The notes: generated by a model not told the origin, from the sequence alone. 64,000 nt of DNA from Candidatus Bathyarchaeia archaeon (GCA_035283685.1 DATETJ010000009.1:520925-584924), one strand, 5' to 3'; positions 1-6,617 are shown, counted from the stretch's first letter. Numbers and translations: made by a program.

Positions 1-67
1 GAAGCCTAAGGGCTTGCTTTTGCTGTCTTAGGAGCTGTGTTTGTTGGGCGAGTTTGCTATTGGCTAG

Positions 68-202
68 TTATGCGCTGGCGAATGTGCTAAGGAAATCAAC
101 GGCATATGCTACACGTGCCAGAAATGTGGGGTGCATTACTGCTTCACCTGCGCTTACTACACGAGTTGGAAATGCCCCAAATGCGGAGAAAGACTAACAT
201 GA
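68..202 (+). CDS. small zinc-ribbon protein, start unresolved
   Basis: The frame is open from an in-frame TAG at 65-67 to the TGA at 200-202, but it has no ATG, GTG or TTG at its beginning, so either the start is non-standard or the 5' end is damaged. The peptide is cysteine-rich: CYTCQKCG, CFTC and a C-terminal CPKCGERLT knuckle. That pattern is typical of small archaeal zinc-ribbon or treble-clef proteins. Its stop overlaps the ATG of the next gene (ATGA), which suggests the two were translated together. No function can be assigned; DNA, RNA or protein binding through zinc is the general expectation. It may be the 3' end of a gene truncated at the left of this accessory region. Confidence 0.4.
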   Translation, partial: LCAGECAKEINGICYTCQKCGVHYCFTCAYYTSWKCPKCGERLT

Positions 203-432
203 ACCCATACCCCGAACACCACATCGTAAGAATCAGGCGCAAAGTGACGAGATCCCGCTACCTCAACAAGGCCGTTTACAAGTGCAGTCGCTACGAACTA
301 ACCATACCCGCCAAATACAAAGATTTGGTTGAAGCCTTCATGAACAAAGACCTACAAGTCGAAGCAAAACAAGAAGATAACACGTTGATCATAAGGGCTA
401 AGCCTGCAGAAAGATTTGGAGAAAACTTGTAG
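199..432 (+). CDS. small basic hypothetical protein (77 aa)
   Basis: The ATG at 199 overlaps the TGA of the preceding zinc-ribbon frame, so I prefer this start to one 93 bases further upstream in the same frame. The product is about 77 residues and basic in its N-terminal half (RIRRKVTRSRYLNK), and it ends in an acidic/hydrophobic part with NTLIIRAKPAE. I do not recognise the family. A frame-damaged stretch about 150 bases downstream carries a very similar tail (NLIIEAKPTE), so the gene seems to have been duplicated locally and one copy lost. Coupling to a zinc-ribbon gene suggests a two-protein accessory unit. Confidence 0.5.
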   Translation: MNPYPEHHIVRIRRKVTRSRYLNKAVYKCSRYELTIPAKYKDLVEAFMNKDLQVEAKQEDNTLIIRAKPAERFGENL

Positions 433-443
433 GTTCTCAACGA

Positions 444-581
444 GTGGTTGTGTTCGTGGTTTACAGAACATCTATGGATGGCAGGTGGCACTGCAGTTGG
501 TGCTACTTCACGCATGAAGACTACAGGGTTGTTATTGACCATGAGAACAACGAACACGGAGGAAAAAAGGTTCTCAAATGA
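444..581 (+). CDS. tiny Cys/His-rich hypothetical protein
   Basis: The frame starts with GTG at 444 (other GTGs follow at 450 and 456, and an ATG at 474) and ends at TGA 579-581, giving up to 45 residues. The peptide contains HCSWCYFTH followed by DHENNEH, a Cys2/His arrangement that could bind one zinc. No ribosome-binding site is obvious. It lies directly before the decayed copy of the 199-432 gene, so it may be the degenerate zinc-binding partner in a second copy of the same two-gene unit. Real expression is uncertain. Confidence 0.3.
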   Translation: MVVFVVYRTSMDGRWHCSWCYFTHEDYRVVIDHENNEHGGKKVLK

Positions 582-624
582 GCGCGCAAACAACCTAATC
601 ATAGAAGCAAAACCAACAGAATGA
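577..624 (+). pseudogene. frame-damaged remnant of a copy of the 199-432 gene
   Basis: Read in the frame ending at TGA 622-624, this stretch encodes NNLIIEAKPTE, matching NTLIIRAKPAE near the end of the 77-residue protein upstream. The rest of the copy is not recognisable in one frame, so only the tail survives. It points to a local tandem duplication followed by decay. Confidence 0.4.
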
Positions 625-732
625 AGGGCGAAACGATTAACGCGTGTGCATGGATAGTGGATGGCGCGCGCTTCACAGGCTGCATGTCTTTTAAATCTTA
701 GAAGACTACAGTTGAGTTTGTGGTGTAGTGCG

Positions 733-1548
733 ATGAAAGCAATATTTGTTGGAATTTTCGTTTTGTTGAGTTTGGTTCTCACTGTGCCTAGGGTTAATGC
801 GCAACCGTATTTCGCAGTTTATCCTACTGAAGGCAATGTTAATACAGATATATTTCTACAAATAAGAGGGTTACCTGGTACTGGTTTCTACGAGGTTTAC
901 TATCTCTATATTTTCTGGGATGATATTTTGCTTGGAACATTCCCTGACAATTCTCAAACTTACAATCATTACTTTGACACTCATTTTTCCCCACCGAACA
1001 GCGGAAGTTATTCTGCACTAGGAAACCATACCGTCTACTTCGAAGTTTGGAATGCTGGTAGAGGCACGATGTTTATCAATGCAACATTTGACTTCACAAT
1101 TACAGAGTATCTTCCTTGCCCTGAATATCTTGCTATGAATGCTACGTACTATGAGCTACTTGGCAACTACACCAATCTTTTAGCCAACTACAATTCGCTG
1201 TTTGTCAATTATACTGCCTTACTAGCTGATTACAATTCATTATCGACAAACTACAATAATCTCTTCAAAAGCTATGATTCCTTGGCAAAACACTATAGTT
1301 CTCTCAATTCTACTTATGATGAGCTGACAGACAACTATGGCGGTTTACAAGCAAGCTACGATTCTCTGAAAACAAACTTTGATAGATTGGAGTCAGACTA
1401 TAATTCGCTGAAATCAAACAACAGCAACCTGACAACAAGTTATGATGCTCTAGTCGGTGAACTGGTTTCCACTAGGAACTTGAGCTACATATTCATTACA
1501 ACAACGTTGATATTCGTAGCTACAACTGTCTTCTTTGCGGCTAGATAA
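733..1548 (+). CDS. secreted surface protein with Tyr/Asn-rich coiled-coil stalk and C-terminal membrane anchor
   Basis: Starting at ATG 733 gives a clean signal peptide (MKAIFVGIFVLLSLVLTV, then a likely cleavage near VNAQP). The frame is open further upstream, but that extension would bury the signal. Residues about 25-130 look like a beta-sandwich (YPTEGNVNTDIFLQI, HTVYFEVWN). Residues about 140-245 are a run of seven-residue units of the form YxxLxxN (NYTNLLA, NYNSLFV, DYNSLST), predicted to form a long helical stalk and rich in N-x-S/T glycosylation sites. A final hydrophobic helix (YIFITTTLIFVATTVFFAA) ends just before the stop and would anchor the protein in the membrane. This is the architecture of an S-layer-like or surface-displayed protein. 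Its ligand or partner is unknown. Confidence 0.75.
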   Translation: MKAIFVGIFVLLSLVLTVPRVNAQPYFAVYPTEGNVNTDIFLQIRGLPGTGFYEVYYLYIFWDDILLGTFPDNSQTYNHYFDTHFSPPNSGSYSALGNHTVYFEVWNAGRGTMFINATFDFTITEYLPCPEYLAMNATYYELLGNYTNLLANYNSLFVNYTALLADYNSLSTNYNNLFKSYDSLAKHYSSLNSTYDELTDNYGGLQASYDSLKTNFDRLESDYNSLKSNNSNLTTSYDALVGELVSTRNLSYIFITTTLIFVATTVFFAAR

Positions 1549-1714
1549 CCCGGGGCGAAAGCCGCCTAGAATCGAACACACCTTTCTTTCTGTTCACAAT
1601 ATGAATACCCAGCGCCAACAGAAAAAGACAAGCGATGAAATAAGCCCGAGTCTGCAAGAACCTTTAGGGCTCACGCTGGATGTAAAGAGAACGTAAGTGA
1701 GAAAGCCGTTACGT

Positions 1715-2107
1715 TTAGGGGACACTTGGTGTTGGTGTCTGGAGTTGAAGGTCTGCTCCACATTCTAGGCAGTATTTTGAATCAGAGGGAACTCGTTTCT
1801 TACACTGTGGACAAATGGCCAGAACCATTGGCGTATGCGGATGTCTTTCACCTACGCCTTTGATTATTTCATCTCTGTCTATTTCCAACCCTGTTTTCCT
1901 GACACTGAAAACAGTTTCATTGACTACGATAGCAACGACACCGCCAAAAAACAGAAATATGTACAACAACATGTTAGTTGGGCTTTCACCTTGGGTGAAA
2001 GCTGCAGGCGCGAACAACAATAGCGAAATTTTGGCTGCCCCTGCAATAGCCATTACAGTTCCTATGCCCCAAACGAGCATTCTACGGTAACTGCTAATAT
2101 GCCCCAT
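1715..2107 (-). CDS. two-helix membrane protein with C-terminal zinc ribbon
   Basis: The 130-residue product has two hydrophobic helices (about residues 10-35, with GIGTVMAIAGAAKISLLLF, and 44-65, with MLLYIFLFFGGVVAIVVN). A cytoplasmic-type linker follows, then a C-terminal zinc ribbon (CPQCKKRVPSDSKYCLECG). Small archaeal membrane proteins ending in a zinc ribbon are common and mostly uncharacterised. No close neighbour shares its strand, so it is probably transcribed alone. Start codon choice between ATG 2107 and an internal ATG (residue 10) is open. Confidence 0.6.
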   Translation of the reverse strand: MGHISSYRRMLVWGIGTVMAIAGAAKISLLLFAPAAFTQGESPTNMLLYIFLFFGGVVAIVVNETVFSVRKTGLEIDRDEIIKGVGERHPHTPMVLAICPQCKKRVPSDSKYCLECGADLQLQTPTPSVP

Positions 2108-2473
2108 TTATTGCACCTGAATTTCCTCAATGGATCTGATCTTCTATTATTGGTTATGAATCTGAAATATGGATCCGCGCACTATCCGGAAAGGAAGCTA
2201 AACCGCCGAAAGGCCCCCCCCGTGAAAACGTTTAGGTCGCCCTAAAAACCCTCGCAAAAACACCTGCCTTAAGCGACCTTCAGCCCCCGTTTTATTCATG
2301 AAAATGCAGATTCCGTTTAAATAGATGCCTCAGCAAAATTTCGCGACTAGCACGTTTAGGAGTCCCTTAAACGTTATCGCCGAGGTTTAGAAGTACAGGA
2401 ACGTGTTGATTAACGTGATAAACTGCTTCTGGGGAATTAGAGGGTTTTTACCGGCTTTTAGGCGAGGCTGCAT
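2108..2473 (+). other. non-coding stretch with related short inverted repeats
   Basis: No credible gene is seen. Two related motifs lie here: CGTTTAGG with a nearby CCCTAAA around 2228-2250, and CGTTTAGGAGTCCC followed by TTAAACG around 2352-2372, both partly self-complementary. They could be operator or transcription-termination signals. A run of seven C sits at about 2213-2220. Confidence 0.35.
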
Positions 2474-2623
2474 GTGCCCAAGAGCAAACCCTCAGCCATC
2501 AAGCTACAAGTGTTCAAGGGACGTGAAGCCAAACTCAACAAAGCCATATTCCACACACCCGTCCTCCAAGACCCACAAGCAACCTACGACATATGCAAAG
2601 AGCGCGCACTAGCAAGGAAGTGA
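2474..2623 (+). CDS. short hypothetical protein (49 aa), possibly a gene fragment
   Basis: GTG at 2474 opens a frame to TGA 2621-2623 encoding a basic peptide (starting PKSKPSAIKLQVF, ending KERALARK). I do not recognise it. Its last codons run into a 46-bp copy of the 5' end of the enoyl-CoA hydratase gene at 8.7 kb, so this end of the frame was created by a recombination or duplication event. It may be a truncated gene. Confidence 0.3.
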   Translation: MPKSKPSAIKLQVFKGREAKLNKAIFHTPVLQDPQATYDICKERALARK

Positions 2624-2656
2624 GTTTCTTGGCGCCTGAAGAAGCCAACACAGGCG
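2611..2656 (+). repeat. 46-bp partial copy of the enoyl-CoA hydratase 5' end
   Basis: Positions 2611-2656 match 8725-8770 at 43 of 46 bases by eye (differences at 2621, 2622 and 2651). At 8.7 kb this DNA encodes SKEASFLAPEEANIG near the N-terminus of the hydratase. Here it reads SKEVSFLAPEEANTG, is not joined to a hydratase, and the match stops abruptly at both ends. Confidence 0.8.
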
Positions 2657-2677
2657 GGCATCCACACATGGACAAGT

Positions 2678-2869
2678 CTAAAGATCTTTCAGAAGGCTCA
2701 AGAGCTTACCCTTCTTGCTGAAGTCTTTCATCTCTTCCGCTTCTAATATGGCACGTTGCACCCAGCTTCTCAGTTCATAAGAATAATCCGTTTTCGTCGG
2801 CTGTCTTCGGTCCACTCTGTTGCTCCACGATTGGGCCGCGGTGCTCATCTGCTTTTCTACTAATTCCAT
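2678..2869 (-). CDS. small helical hypothetical protein (63 aa)
   Basis: The start is placed at ATG 2869 (MELVEKQM) because a good ribosome-binding site (GAGAGGTGA) lies about 5 bases upstream; a GTG at 2878 is inside that site. The 63-residue product is charged and looks alpha-helical (VQRAILEAEEMKDFSKKGK, then LLSLLKDL). No family is recognised. The leader TGAGAGGTGAAA recurs upstream of two other small genes of this window (near 3803 and 61493). Confidence 0.5.
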   Translation of the reverse strand: MELVEKQMSTAAQSWSNRVDRRQPTKTDYSYELRSWVQRAILEAEEMKDFSKKGKLLSLLKDL

Positions 2870-2880
2870 ACCTTTCACCT

Positions 2881-3339
2881 CTCATTTTGTTTGCAGTAGA
2901 ATGATCAAGAAAAAATGACAAAGAACGTTCAGAACCCGTTTTGTCAGTATTCTTCTCTACGAGAATTCTACCTGCTGATATAATGCGCTTCGCCGCATAT
3001 TAAGATATGTGAGCACGTCTACAATAGGGGCGCGCAGCTGCTGAAACAGTCGGCGAGAACTCTAGTCTGCGCCCGTATGACAGCTTGTTTTGTCTCATCT
3101 AGCCTGTCCTTGTTTCAGAAAAAGTCGGACTCAGTCGGGGGTACAGACATCATCCAAATGTCCCCAGTCAAATTACCTCGATTTCTTCATTGCCCAGTTA
3201 AGTCTTAGTCTTTTGAAGATTTCAGCTTTGCCCCATACTGCGAAGTTCCAATACACGCACGGTGTGCATGCCTGCGCTTCCATCATAAACCTTTTATCCA
3301 CCAAGTTCGCAACGCAATGAACGGTAGTGAGTAAACTAC
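2881..3339 (+). other. intergenic stretch with a promoter near its right end
   Basis: No credible gene is visible. A short hairpin-like pair (AATGCG, CGCATATT) lies near 2984-3002. CCTTTTATCC at about 3289-3298 is a plausible TATA element about 45 bases upstream of the zinc-ribbon gene that starts at 3340. Confidence 0.4.
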
Positions 3340-3510
3340 ATGGCTAAATGCATTAAGTGTGGAGCAGAAGTTGGCTCACCGAAGAAAAGATGGAAAATGA
3401 CTGGACGACCCGACAAGACAGGCAAGAGAATGCAGCTGGAAATCGGTCTCTTCGAGTGTCCAAAATGTCACAGTAAGTTCAGAGTCGCTTTAAGCAAACG
3501 AAAAATATGA
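3340..3510 (+). CDS. zinc-ribbon protein (56 aa)
   Basis: ATG 3340 to TGA 3508-3510 encodes a 56-residue basic protein with two zinc knuckles: MAKCIKCGAEV at the start and FECPKCHSKFRV near the end, separated by a basic linker (KKRWKMTGRPDKTGKRMQ). It resembles the small archaeal zinc-ribbon proteins that share the MAKCxxCxxE(V/L)xxPKK start; a relative sits at 4971-5177 on the other strand (MAKCPNCKEELTRPKK). Small basic zinc ribbons like this may bind nucleic acid, but no function is proven. A TATA-like element lies about 45 bases upstream. Confidence 0.7.
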   Translation: MAKCIKCGAEVGSPKKRWKMTGRPDKTGKRMQLEIGLFECPKCHSKFRVALSKRKI

Positions 3511-3690
3511 GTCCGACGCGCCCTGATAACAAAGGAATTCTAGCAGCACTCATCTCCTTTTTTCATTCCGCTTTACCCAAGCGCATGGGCGCCTGGAAAT
3601 CTAGGCAGCTACCATTTTTTGATTGACTCTTTTGGTTTGCCTTGATTCCTATTTGTATCAACCCGCATTAGTAATTTAGCGTAGCGCGCA

Positions 3691-3792
3691 TTACCTTCTT
3701 TTCTGTTTCTTTCCGCCACGAGTTCTTCTTGTTTGATGGCCCCTCTGTTTTTTCCATTCCGTTTTTCTACGGGCATCTTCTCTTGTACTCAT
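3691..3792 (-). CDS. very basic 33-aa peptide
   Basis: The reverse-strand ATG at 3792 opens a 33-codon frame to TAA (plus-strand 3691-3693). The product is almost entirely Arg, Lys, Gln and Gly (EDARRKTEWKKQRGHQ, ending KKQKRR). It follows the leader TGAGAGGTGAAA, seen also before the gene at 2678-2869, though the spacing (about 12 bases) is longer than usual; an ATG nearer the site leads to an early stop. Such a peptide would bind nucleic acid nonspecifically if made. It could be chance. Confidence 0.3.
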   Translation of the reverse strand: MSTREDARRKTEWKKQRGHQTRRTRGGKKQKRR

Positions 3793-3884
3793 TTTCTATC
3801 ATTTCACCTCTCAATTGTCAATAGTGGCCTTTCCAAAAAAACCTATTGTCCAAATAGTCGCGCACCGATCATATCTTTAGCACT

Positions 3885-3910
3885 TAAGCATTTAAGCGAT
3901 TAAATGCTTA
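3885..3910. promoter_or_regulatory. perfect 11-bp inverted repeat with 4-bp spacer
   Basis: TAAGCATTTAA, spacer GCGA, then TTAAATGCTTA forms an exact inverted repeat. TTAAGC also recurs just upstream and TAAGCATATAA about 30 bases downstream, so the motif appears several times in about 75 bases. It lies about 170 bases upstream of a ribbon-helix-helix gene and has the form of an operator or a small replication/iteron region. Confidence 0.55.
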
Positions 3911-4081
3911 CACCAATACGCCAATACACTTATAAGTCGGTAAGCATATAACATGTTATGTGGATAAGCAAATTTAAGGTGGATGGAAAATGACAACAAA
4001 GACAAAAGTGACGCGTGGCGTCAGAGAATTTGCTTATTGGAAAAACGTCTAACACGTGCGAATCGTGTATGACAATAGTTG

Positions 4082-4234
4082 ATGATTGAAATGGGACGAA
4101 TCAGCGTAGAGCTGTCAGATGAACTGGAAAAGAAGCTCAGGTTCAAGACGATTGAGAGATTTGGCGGGAAAAAGGGCGACCTATCCAGAGCTGTCGAAGA
4201 AGCCGTGAAAACATGGGTTGCCGAAGAAAAATAG
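4082..4234 (+). CDS. ribbon-helix-helix (CopG/Arc-type) DNA-binding protein
   Basis: The frame from ATG 4082 (or in-frame ATG 4091) to TAG 4232-4234 encodes 47-50 residues: a short beta strand (GRISVELSDELEKKL) followed by two helices (FGGKKGDLSRAVEEAVKTWV). This is the plain form of a ribbon-helix-helix dimer as found in CopG-like repressors, plasmid regulators and antitoxins. No toxin gene follows directly, so a repressor or accessory-element regulator is as likely as an antitoxin. The inverted repeats at 3885-3910 are a candidate operator. A tiny 20-codon frame (3990-4052) between them is too short to support. Confidence 0.65.
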   Translation: MIEMGRISVELSDELEKKLRFKTIERFGGKKGDLSRAVEEAVKTWVAEEK

Positions 4235-4529
4235 ATGCGTGAACAAGAGCGCGCGCCGCCTCTCTTTTTTCGGTATAGCGCGCGGGGTGGCTCAAGGTCG
4301 CTTTGCAGTCGGCGATTAGCCGCGATTCACCGAAGCGCCCGGAGAGCCCGACCGTTTGGGCATCATGGCCACTTGTTTTTTGTAAGCAAGGTATGGAATG
4401 ACTATGCCTTTCCTAGAATCACCCCTCTTAGAAAGTTTATTGTTCGATCATTGTCTGGGTGTTTTTAATGGAAAGGCCAACGAGCGCGATAGCATTGCAA
4501 GCGGAGAAAGAGCTTTCGAGCATTATCTT
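4235..4529 (+). other. GC-rich intergenic stretch, possible structured RNA
   Basis: No convincing gene. The first half (about 4240-4370) is much richer in GC than its neighbours and contains a strong imperfect hairpin: GAGCGCGCGCCGCC pairs with GCGCGGGGTGGCTC about 20 bases later. It could be a transcript terminator for the upstream gene or a small structured RNA. Confidence 0.3.
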
Positions 4530-4870
4530 CTAAGCCTTTTTTTCACCGGAGAAACCCGCCTGTTTCTCTAATTTGCTCTCAATTCCTGTTAGTTTCTTTT
4601 CGAGCGAAACAACGGATTTCGTTAGAACAGCGAGAATGCAAGCGGTATAGAAATCATGTGCTTCCTACCCCAATGCTTTGGATTCCTTAAAATACTCTTC
4701 GGTTGAAATCTTCCCCGTTGAATGTTCAAGAAGCAACTTCAACTGCTTCTTTTCCTTTTCTGAAGCTGTCTCCACGAAGGCTTTAATCGATTTTTCTATT
4801 TCCGACAAGTACTTTTCACACTCAATTTCCTATTGCTTTCACTGCCGAATAAAACTTGCCACGAAATCAT
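4530..4870 (-). pseudogene. decayed gene: frameshift plus in-frame TAG
   Basis: A strong ribosome-binding site (AGGAGGAG) precedes the reverse-strand ATG at 4870, which opens a frame of only 24 codons. Shifting frame early on gives a long helical reading (KYLSEIEKSIKAFVETASEK, then KEKKQLKLLLEHSTGK) that meets one in-frame TAG (plus-strand 4665-4667). It then continues open as EAHDFYTACILAVLTKSV and LEKKLTGIESKLEKQ to a second TAG at 4530-4532. The coherent charged, helical reading on both sides of the stop suggests one ancestral gene of about 110 residues broken by a frameshift and a nonsense change. No family recognised. Confidence 0.5.
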
Positions 4871-4970
4871 AACGCGAGCTCCTCCTGCTGTGAGGGGTTT
4901 TCTATTATGCAGGTTTACGATCGCTTATCCGATTGTCTCTGGCTTCTTACGGGCGAGGAGCGTGCGCTAT

Positions 4971-5177
4971 TCAGTTAGTCTTGAAATGGACTTTGACGAA
5001 TCTGCCTCCAGCTCTCTTTGCCCTTTTCAGGGTGAAACTGTGTTTTCCCGCCTTGAAGTATTCTCTGAAGTCTGTGCCGCAGTTGCTGCATAAGTAAGCT
5101 TGGACCGTAAATTGGCTGTATTTCCATGTTTTCTTGGGTCTAGTGAGCTCTTCCTTGCAGTTAGGACATTTGGCCAT
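4971..5177 (-). CDS. zinc-ribbon protein (68 aa)
   Basis: The reverse-strand ATG at 5177, with GAGGGA upstream, begins a 68-residue protein. MAKCPNCKEELTRPKKTWK and AYLCSNCGTDFREY supply two CxxC knuckles, and a basic tail (LKRAKRAGGRFVKVHFK) follows. It belongs to the same small zinc-ribbon type as 3340-3510 but has a longer C-terminus. Nucleic-acid binding is the likely role; this is inferred from charge and fold only. It stands alone on its strand. Confidence 0.7.
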   Translation of the reverse strand: MAKCPNCKEELTRPKKTWKYSQFTVQAYLCSNCGTDFREYFKAGKHSFTLKRAKRAGGRFVKVHFKTN

Positions 5178-5249
5178 TCAAATTCCCTCTTTTCAGTTAT
5201 ACTAAGTACTTATTAAAAAGCTCTGCAGGGATTTTGGTTTCAATTGTCT

Positions 5250-5465
5250 TTATGCGTGCGGGTCATCGGCAATCTTCACGGCGTCATCCAAATACTGCTT
5301 ATTCTCAAAATTAGGCGGCTGGAAAGAGGAAACCGGAATCCTATGTTCCAGATACCTGCGGTCTGGAAGTTTGAGGACGCCTATCACCACGCCTAAGATA
5401 AAGTCCCCCCACCCAGCATCATCTACCAAAATCTCCTTTCTAACCGAAAACCGATCCAAATCCAT
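5250..5465 (-). CDS. hypothetical protein (71 aa), possibly truncated
   Basis: The 71-residue frame (MDLDRFSVRKEILVDDAGWG onward) contains a glycine-rich hydrophobic core (GDFILGVVIGVLKLPD) and the polar segment ISSFQPPNF-like SSFQPPNFENKQYLDD. It has the composition of a folded, conserved protein rather than chance sequence, but it looks like the N-terminal part of something longer and it ends soon after an amphipathic segment. I do not recognise the family. An ATG start with no strong ribosome-binding site is used. Confidence 0.5.
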   Translation of the reverse strand: MDLDRFSVRKEILVDDAGWGDFILGVVIGVLKLPDRRYLEHRIPVSSFQPPNFENKQYLDDAVKIADDPHA

Positions 5466-5582
5466 AACCTACATTATCAATAACGTCAACAAATTGACTC
5501 TTTTCAAGCCGTTTATGTTTACCTGCCGACCATATTTGCCGCTTTCTATCTCGCCCACATATTGCATACCCTTCTTAGTTTG

Positions 5583-5642
5583 ATTGCCAATAAACAATGG
5601 TTTTAAAACCTTCTTCTACTAAGATAAGATTGGGTGATTAAA
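5583..5642 (+). promoter_or_regulatory. upstream region shared with 6558-6617
   Basis: The 60 bases before the 54-bp-repeat gene closely resemble 6558-6617. Shared blocks include AAACAATG, GTTTAA/TTTTAA, TAA-AAG spacing and GTGATT just before the start. Similarity by eye is about 70-75%. The AT-rich part (TTTTAAAA at 5601-5608) is a candidate TATA element. Confidence 0.5.
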
Positions 5643-6112
5643 TGAGTAGGGAAAAGGCTGAGAAGAACGAAAAAGATAGGGTTAAGAAAGCTAGAAAAGT
5701 CCAAGAAAAGGCTGAAAAGGTTGAAAAAGATAGGGTTAAGACCGCTAGAAAGGTTCAGGAGAAAGCTGAGAAGGCTGAAGGAGACAGGGCTAAGACGGCT
5801 AGAAAAGTCCAAGAGAAGACTGATAGGACTGAGAAAGATAGGGCTGAGAAAGCTAGAAAAGTTCAAGATAAGGCTGAAATAGCTGAAAAAGGTAGGGTTG
5901 AGAGCGCTAGACAGAGCGAGCGCGCTAGAATATTCGAAGAAGTTTTGAGCCAAGCGTCGACGCACTCTAAAGGATGCTGTGAACCCTGTAACTTTCATGT
6001 TGTAACGAATAATGAAGAATATCAACCTTGTAAGCTGGGTCATGAAGACAGCGGACCGAATAAAGAAATCTGCGCTGATTGTACCAACTCGCGTTATCAT
6101 CCAAAGAAATGA
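5642..6112 (+). CDS. charged coiled-coil repeat protein with C-terminal Cys/His domain
   Basis: ATG 5642 starts a 156-residue protein. Residues 4-93 are five units of 18 residues (consensus EKAEKxEKDRVKTARKVQ), almost purely Lys, Glu, Ala and Arg, and predicted to form a long single helix or coiled coil. Residues 94-156 form a different domain with CCEPCNFHVV, CKLGHE and CADCTNSRYH, so about six Cys and three His that could bind two zinc ions. The helix may act as a spacer or ruler for the zinc domain. Function unknown. The preceding 60 bases are duplicated at 6558-6617. A long reverse-strand frame over the repeats is a shadow. Confidence 0.7.
   Translation: MSREKAEKNEKDRVKKARKVQEKAEKVEKDRVKTARKVQEKAEKAEGDRAKTARKVQEKTDRTEKDRAEKARKVQDKAEIAEKGRVESARQSERARIFEEVLSQASTHSKGCCEPCNFHVVTNNEEYQPCKLGHEDSGPNKEICADCTNSRYHPKK
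5651..5920 (+). repeat. five tandem 54-bp repeats inside the coiled-coil gene
   Basis: Five in-frame units of 54 bp code for five 18-residue units. Units 2-4 are most alike (each ends CTAGAAAGGTTCAG or CTAGAAAAGTCCAA-like); unit 5 has drifted. The exact multiple of three and intact frame indicate expansion under coding constraint, not a CRISPR array. Confidence 0.85.
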
Positions 6113-6240
6113 TGGATTTGAACCAGTTGCTGGCATTTTCGAAACAGCTTTAGCCCTTCCATTTCCGTTACGTAGTCAAAGCCTTGTTCCATAAAAGCTG
6201 ACAAGCCCATGCAAGCACGTTTGGGAAGTTGCAGAAGAAG

Positions 6241-6489
6241 TCATTCTTCCACTTCACGGTATGTAATTGGGTAGCTGATCTCAGGCAGTTTGTCGACTTC
6301 AATCATGATGGAGTCTAGGTGTTCTACGGATTCAAAGCGTCTCCCGCATTGAGAACACTGCCAAGAAACCTTGACCACATCTCCGCCGTAGTCGCGCCCA
6401 GGCGTGGTGCTTGAGAACCATTTCCGAGCATATGCTTTTGCGCCACAGTTGAGGCATTGACGTGGTTCTGGAATTCTATATTTCACCAA
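6241..6489 (-). CDS. zinc-ribbon protein (82 aa)
   Basis: The reverse-strand ATG at 6489 (MVKYRIPEPRQ) begins an 82-residue protein. Knuckles CLNCGAKAYARK and WQCSQCGRRFES are separated by about 29 residues, and an acidic tail (SIMIEVDKLPEISYPITY) follows. It is a third small zinc-ribbon protein in this accessory stretch. The residues between the knuckles (STTPGRDYGGDVVKVS) look like the extended strands of a transcription-factor-S-like or rubredoxin-like ribbon. No function can be assigned. Confidence 0.65.
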   Translation of the reverse strand: MVKYRIPEPRQCLNCGAKAYARKWFSSTTPGRDYGGDVVKVSWQCSQCGRRFESVEHLDSIMIEVDKLPEISYPITYREVEE

Positions 6490-6557
6490 CCTTTTACGAC
6501 GCCTTCCTTTTGTGGTAGCTGACGAGCGCTCTCACACATTGCATATTGTTTTAGATT

Positions 6558-6617
6558 CAATTGTCAACAAACAATGAGTTTAAGTCTTTTCTTTCATAAT
6601 AAAGCTTGAGTGATTCA
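6558..6617 (+). promoter_or_regulatory. second copy of the 5583-5642 upstream region
   Basis: See the entry at 5583. Here no clear gene follows; the frame from ATG 6628 runs about 45 codons with poor composition, overlaps a GCGCGC inverted pair (6632 and 6661), and is not called. It may be a relict promoter from a lost second copy of the repeat gene. Confidence 0.4.

Noticed and set aside
291-782. 163-codon reverse-strand frame
   Set aside because: It lies antisense to better-supported small genes and a signal-peptide gene, and its composition is poor.
2403-2612. 69-codon plus-strand frame
   Set aside because: Out of frame with the better GTG-started peptide at 2474 and of random composition.
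4235-4468. 77-codon plus-strand frame
   Set aside because: Arg/Pro/Ser-rich composition from GC-rich intergenic DNA with no ribosome site.
4665-4667. TAG read as pyrrolysine
   Set aside because: The same gene has a separate early frameshift, and no pyrrolysine genes are in the window; decay is simpler.
5603-6136. 177-codon reverse-strand frame over the 54-bp repeats, and the repeats as a CRISPR array
   Set aside because: The frame is the shadow of a repetitive coding gene. The repeats are contiguous, in-frame and without spacers, so not CRISPR.
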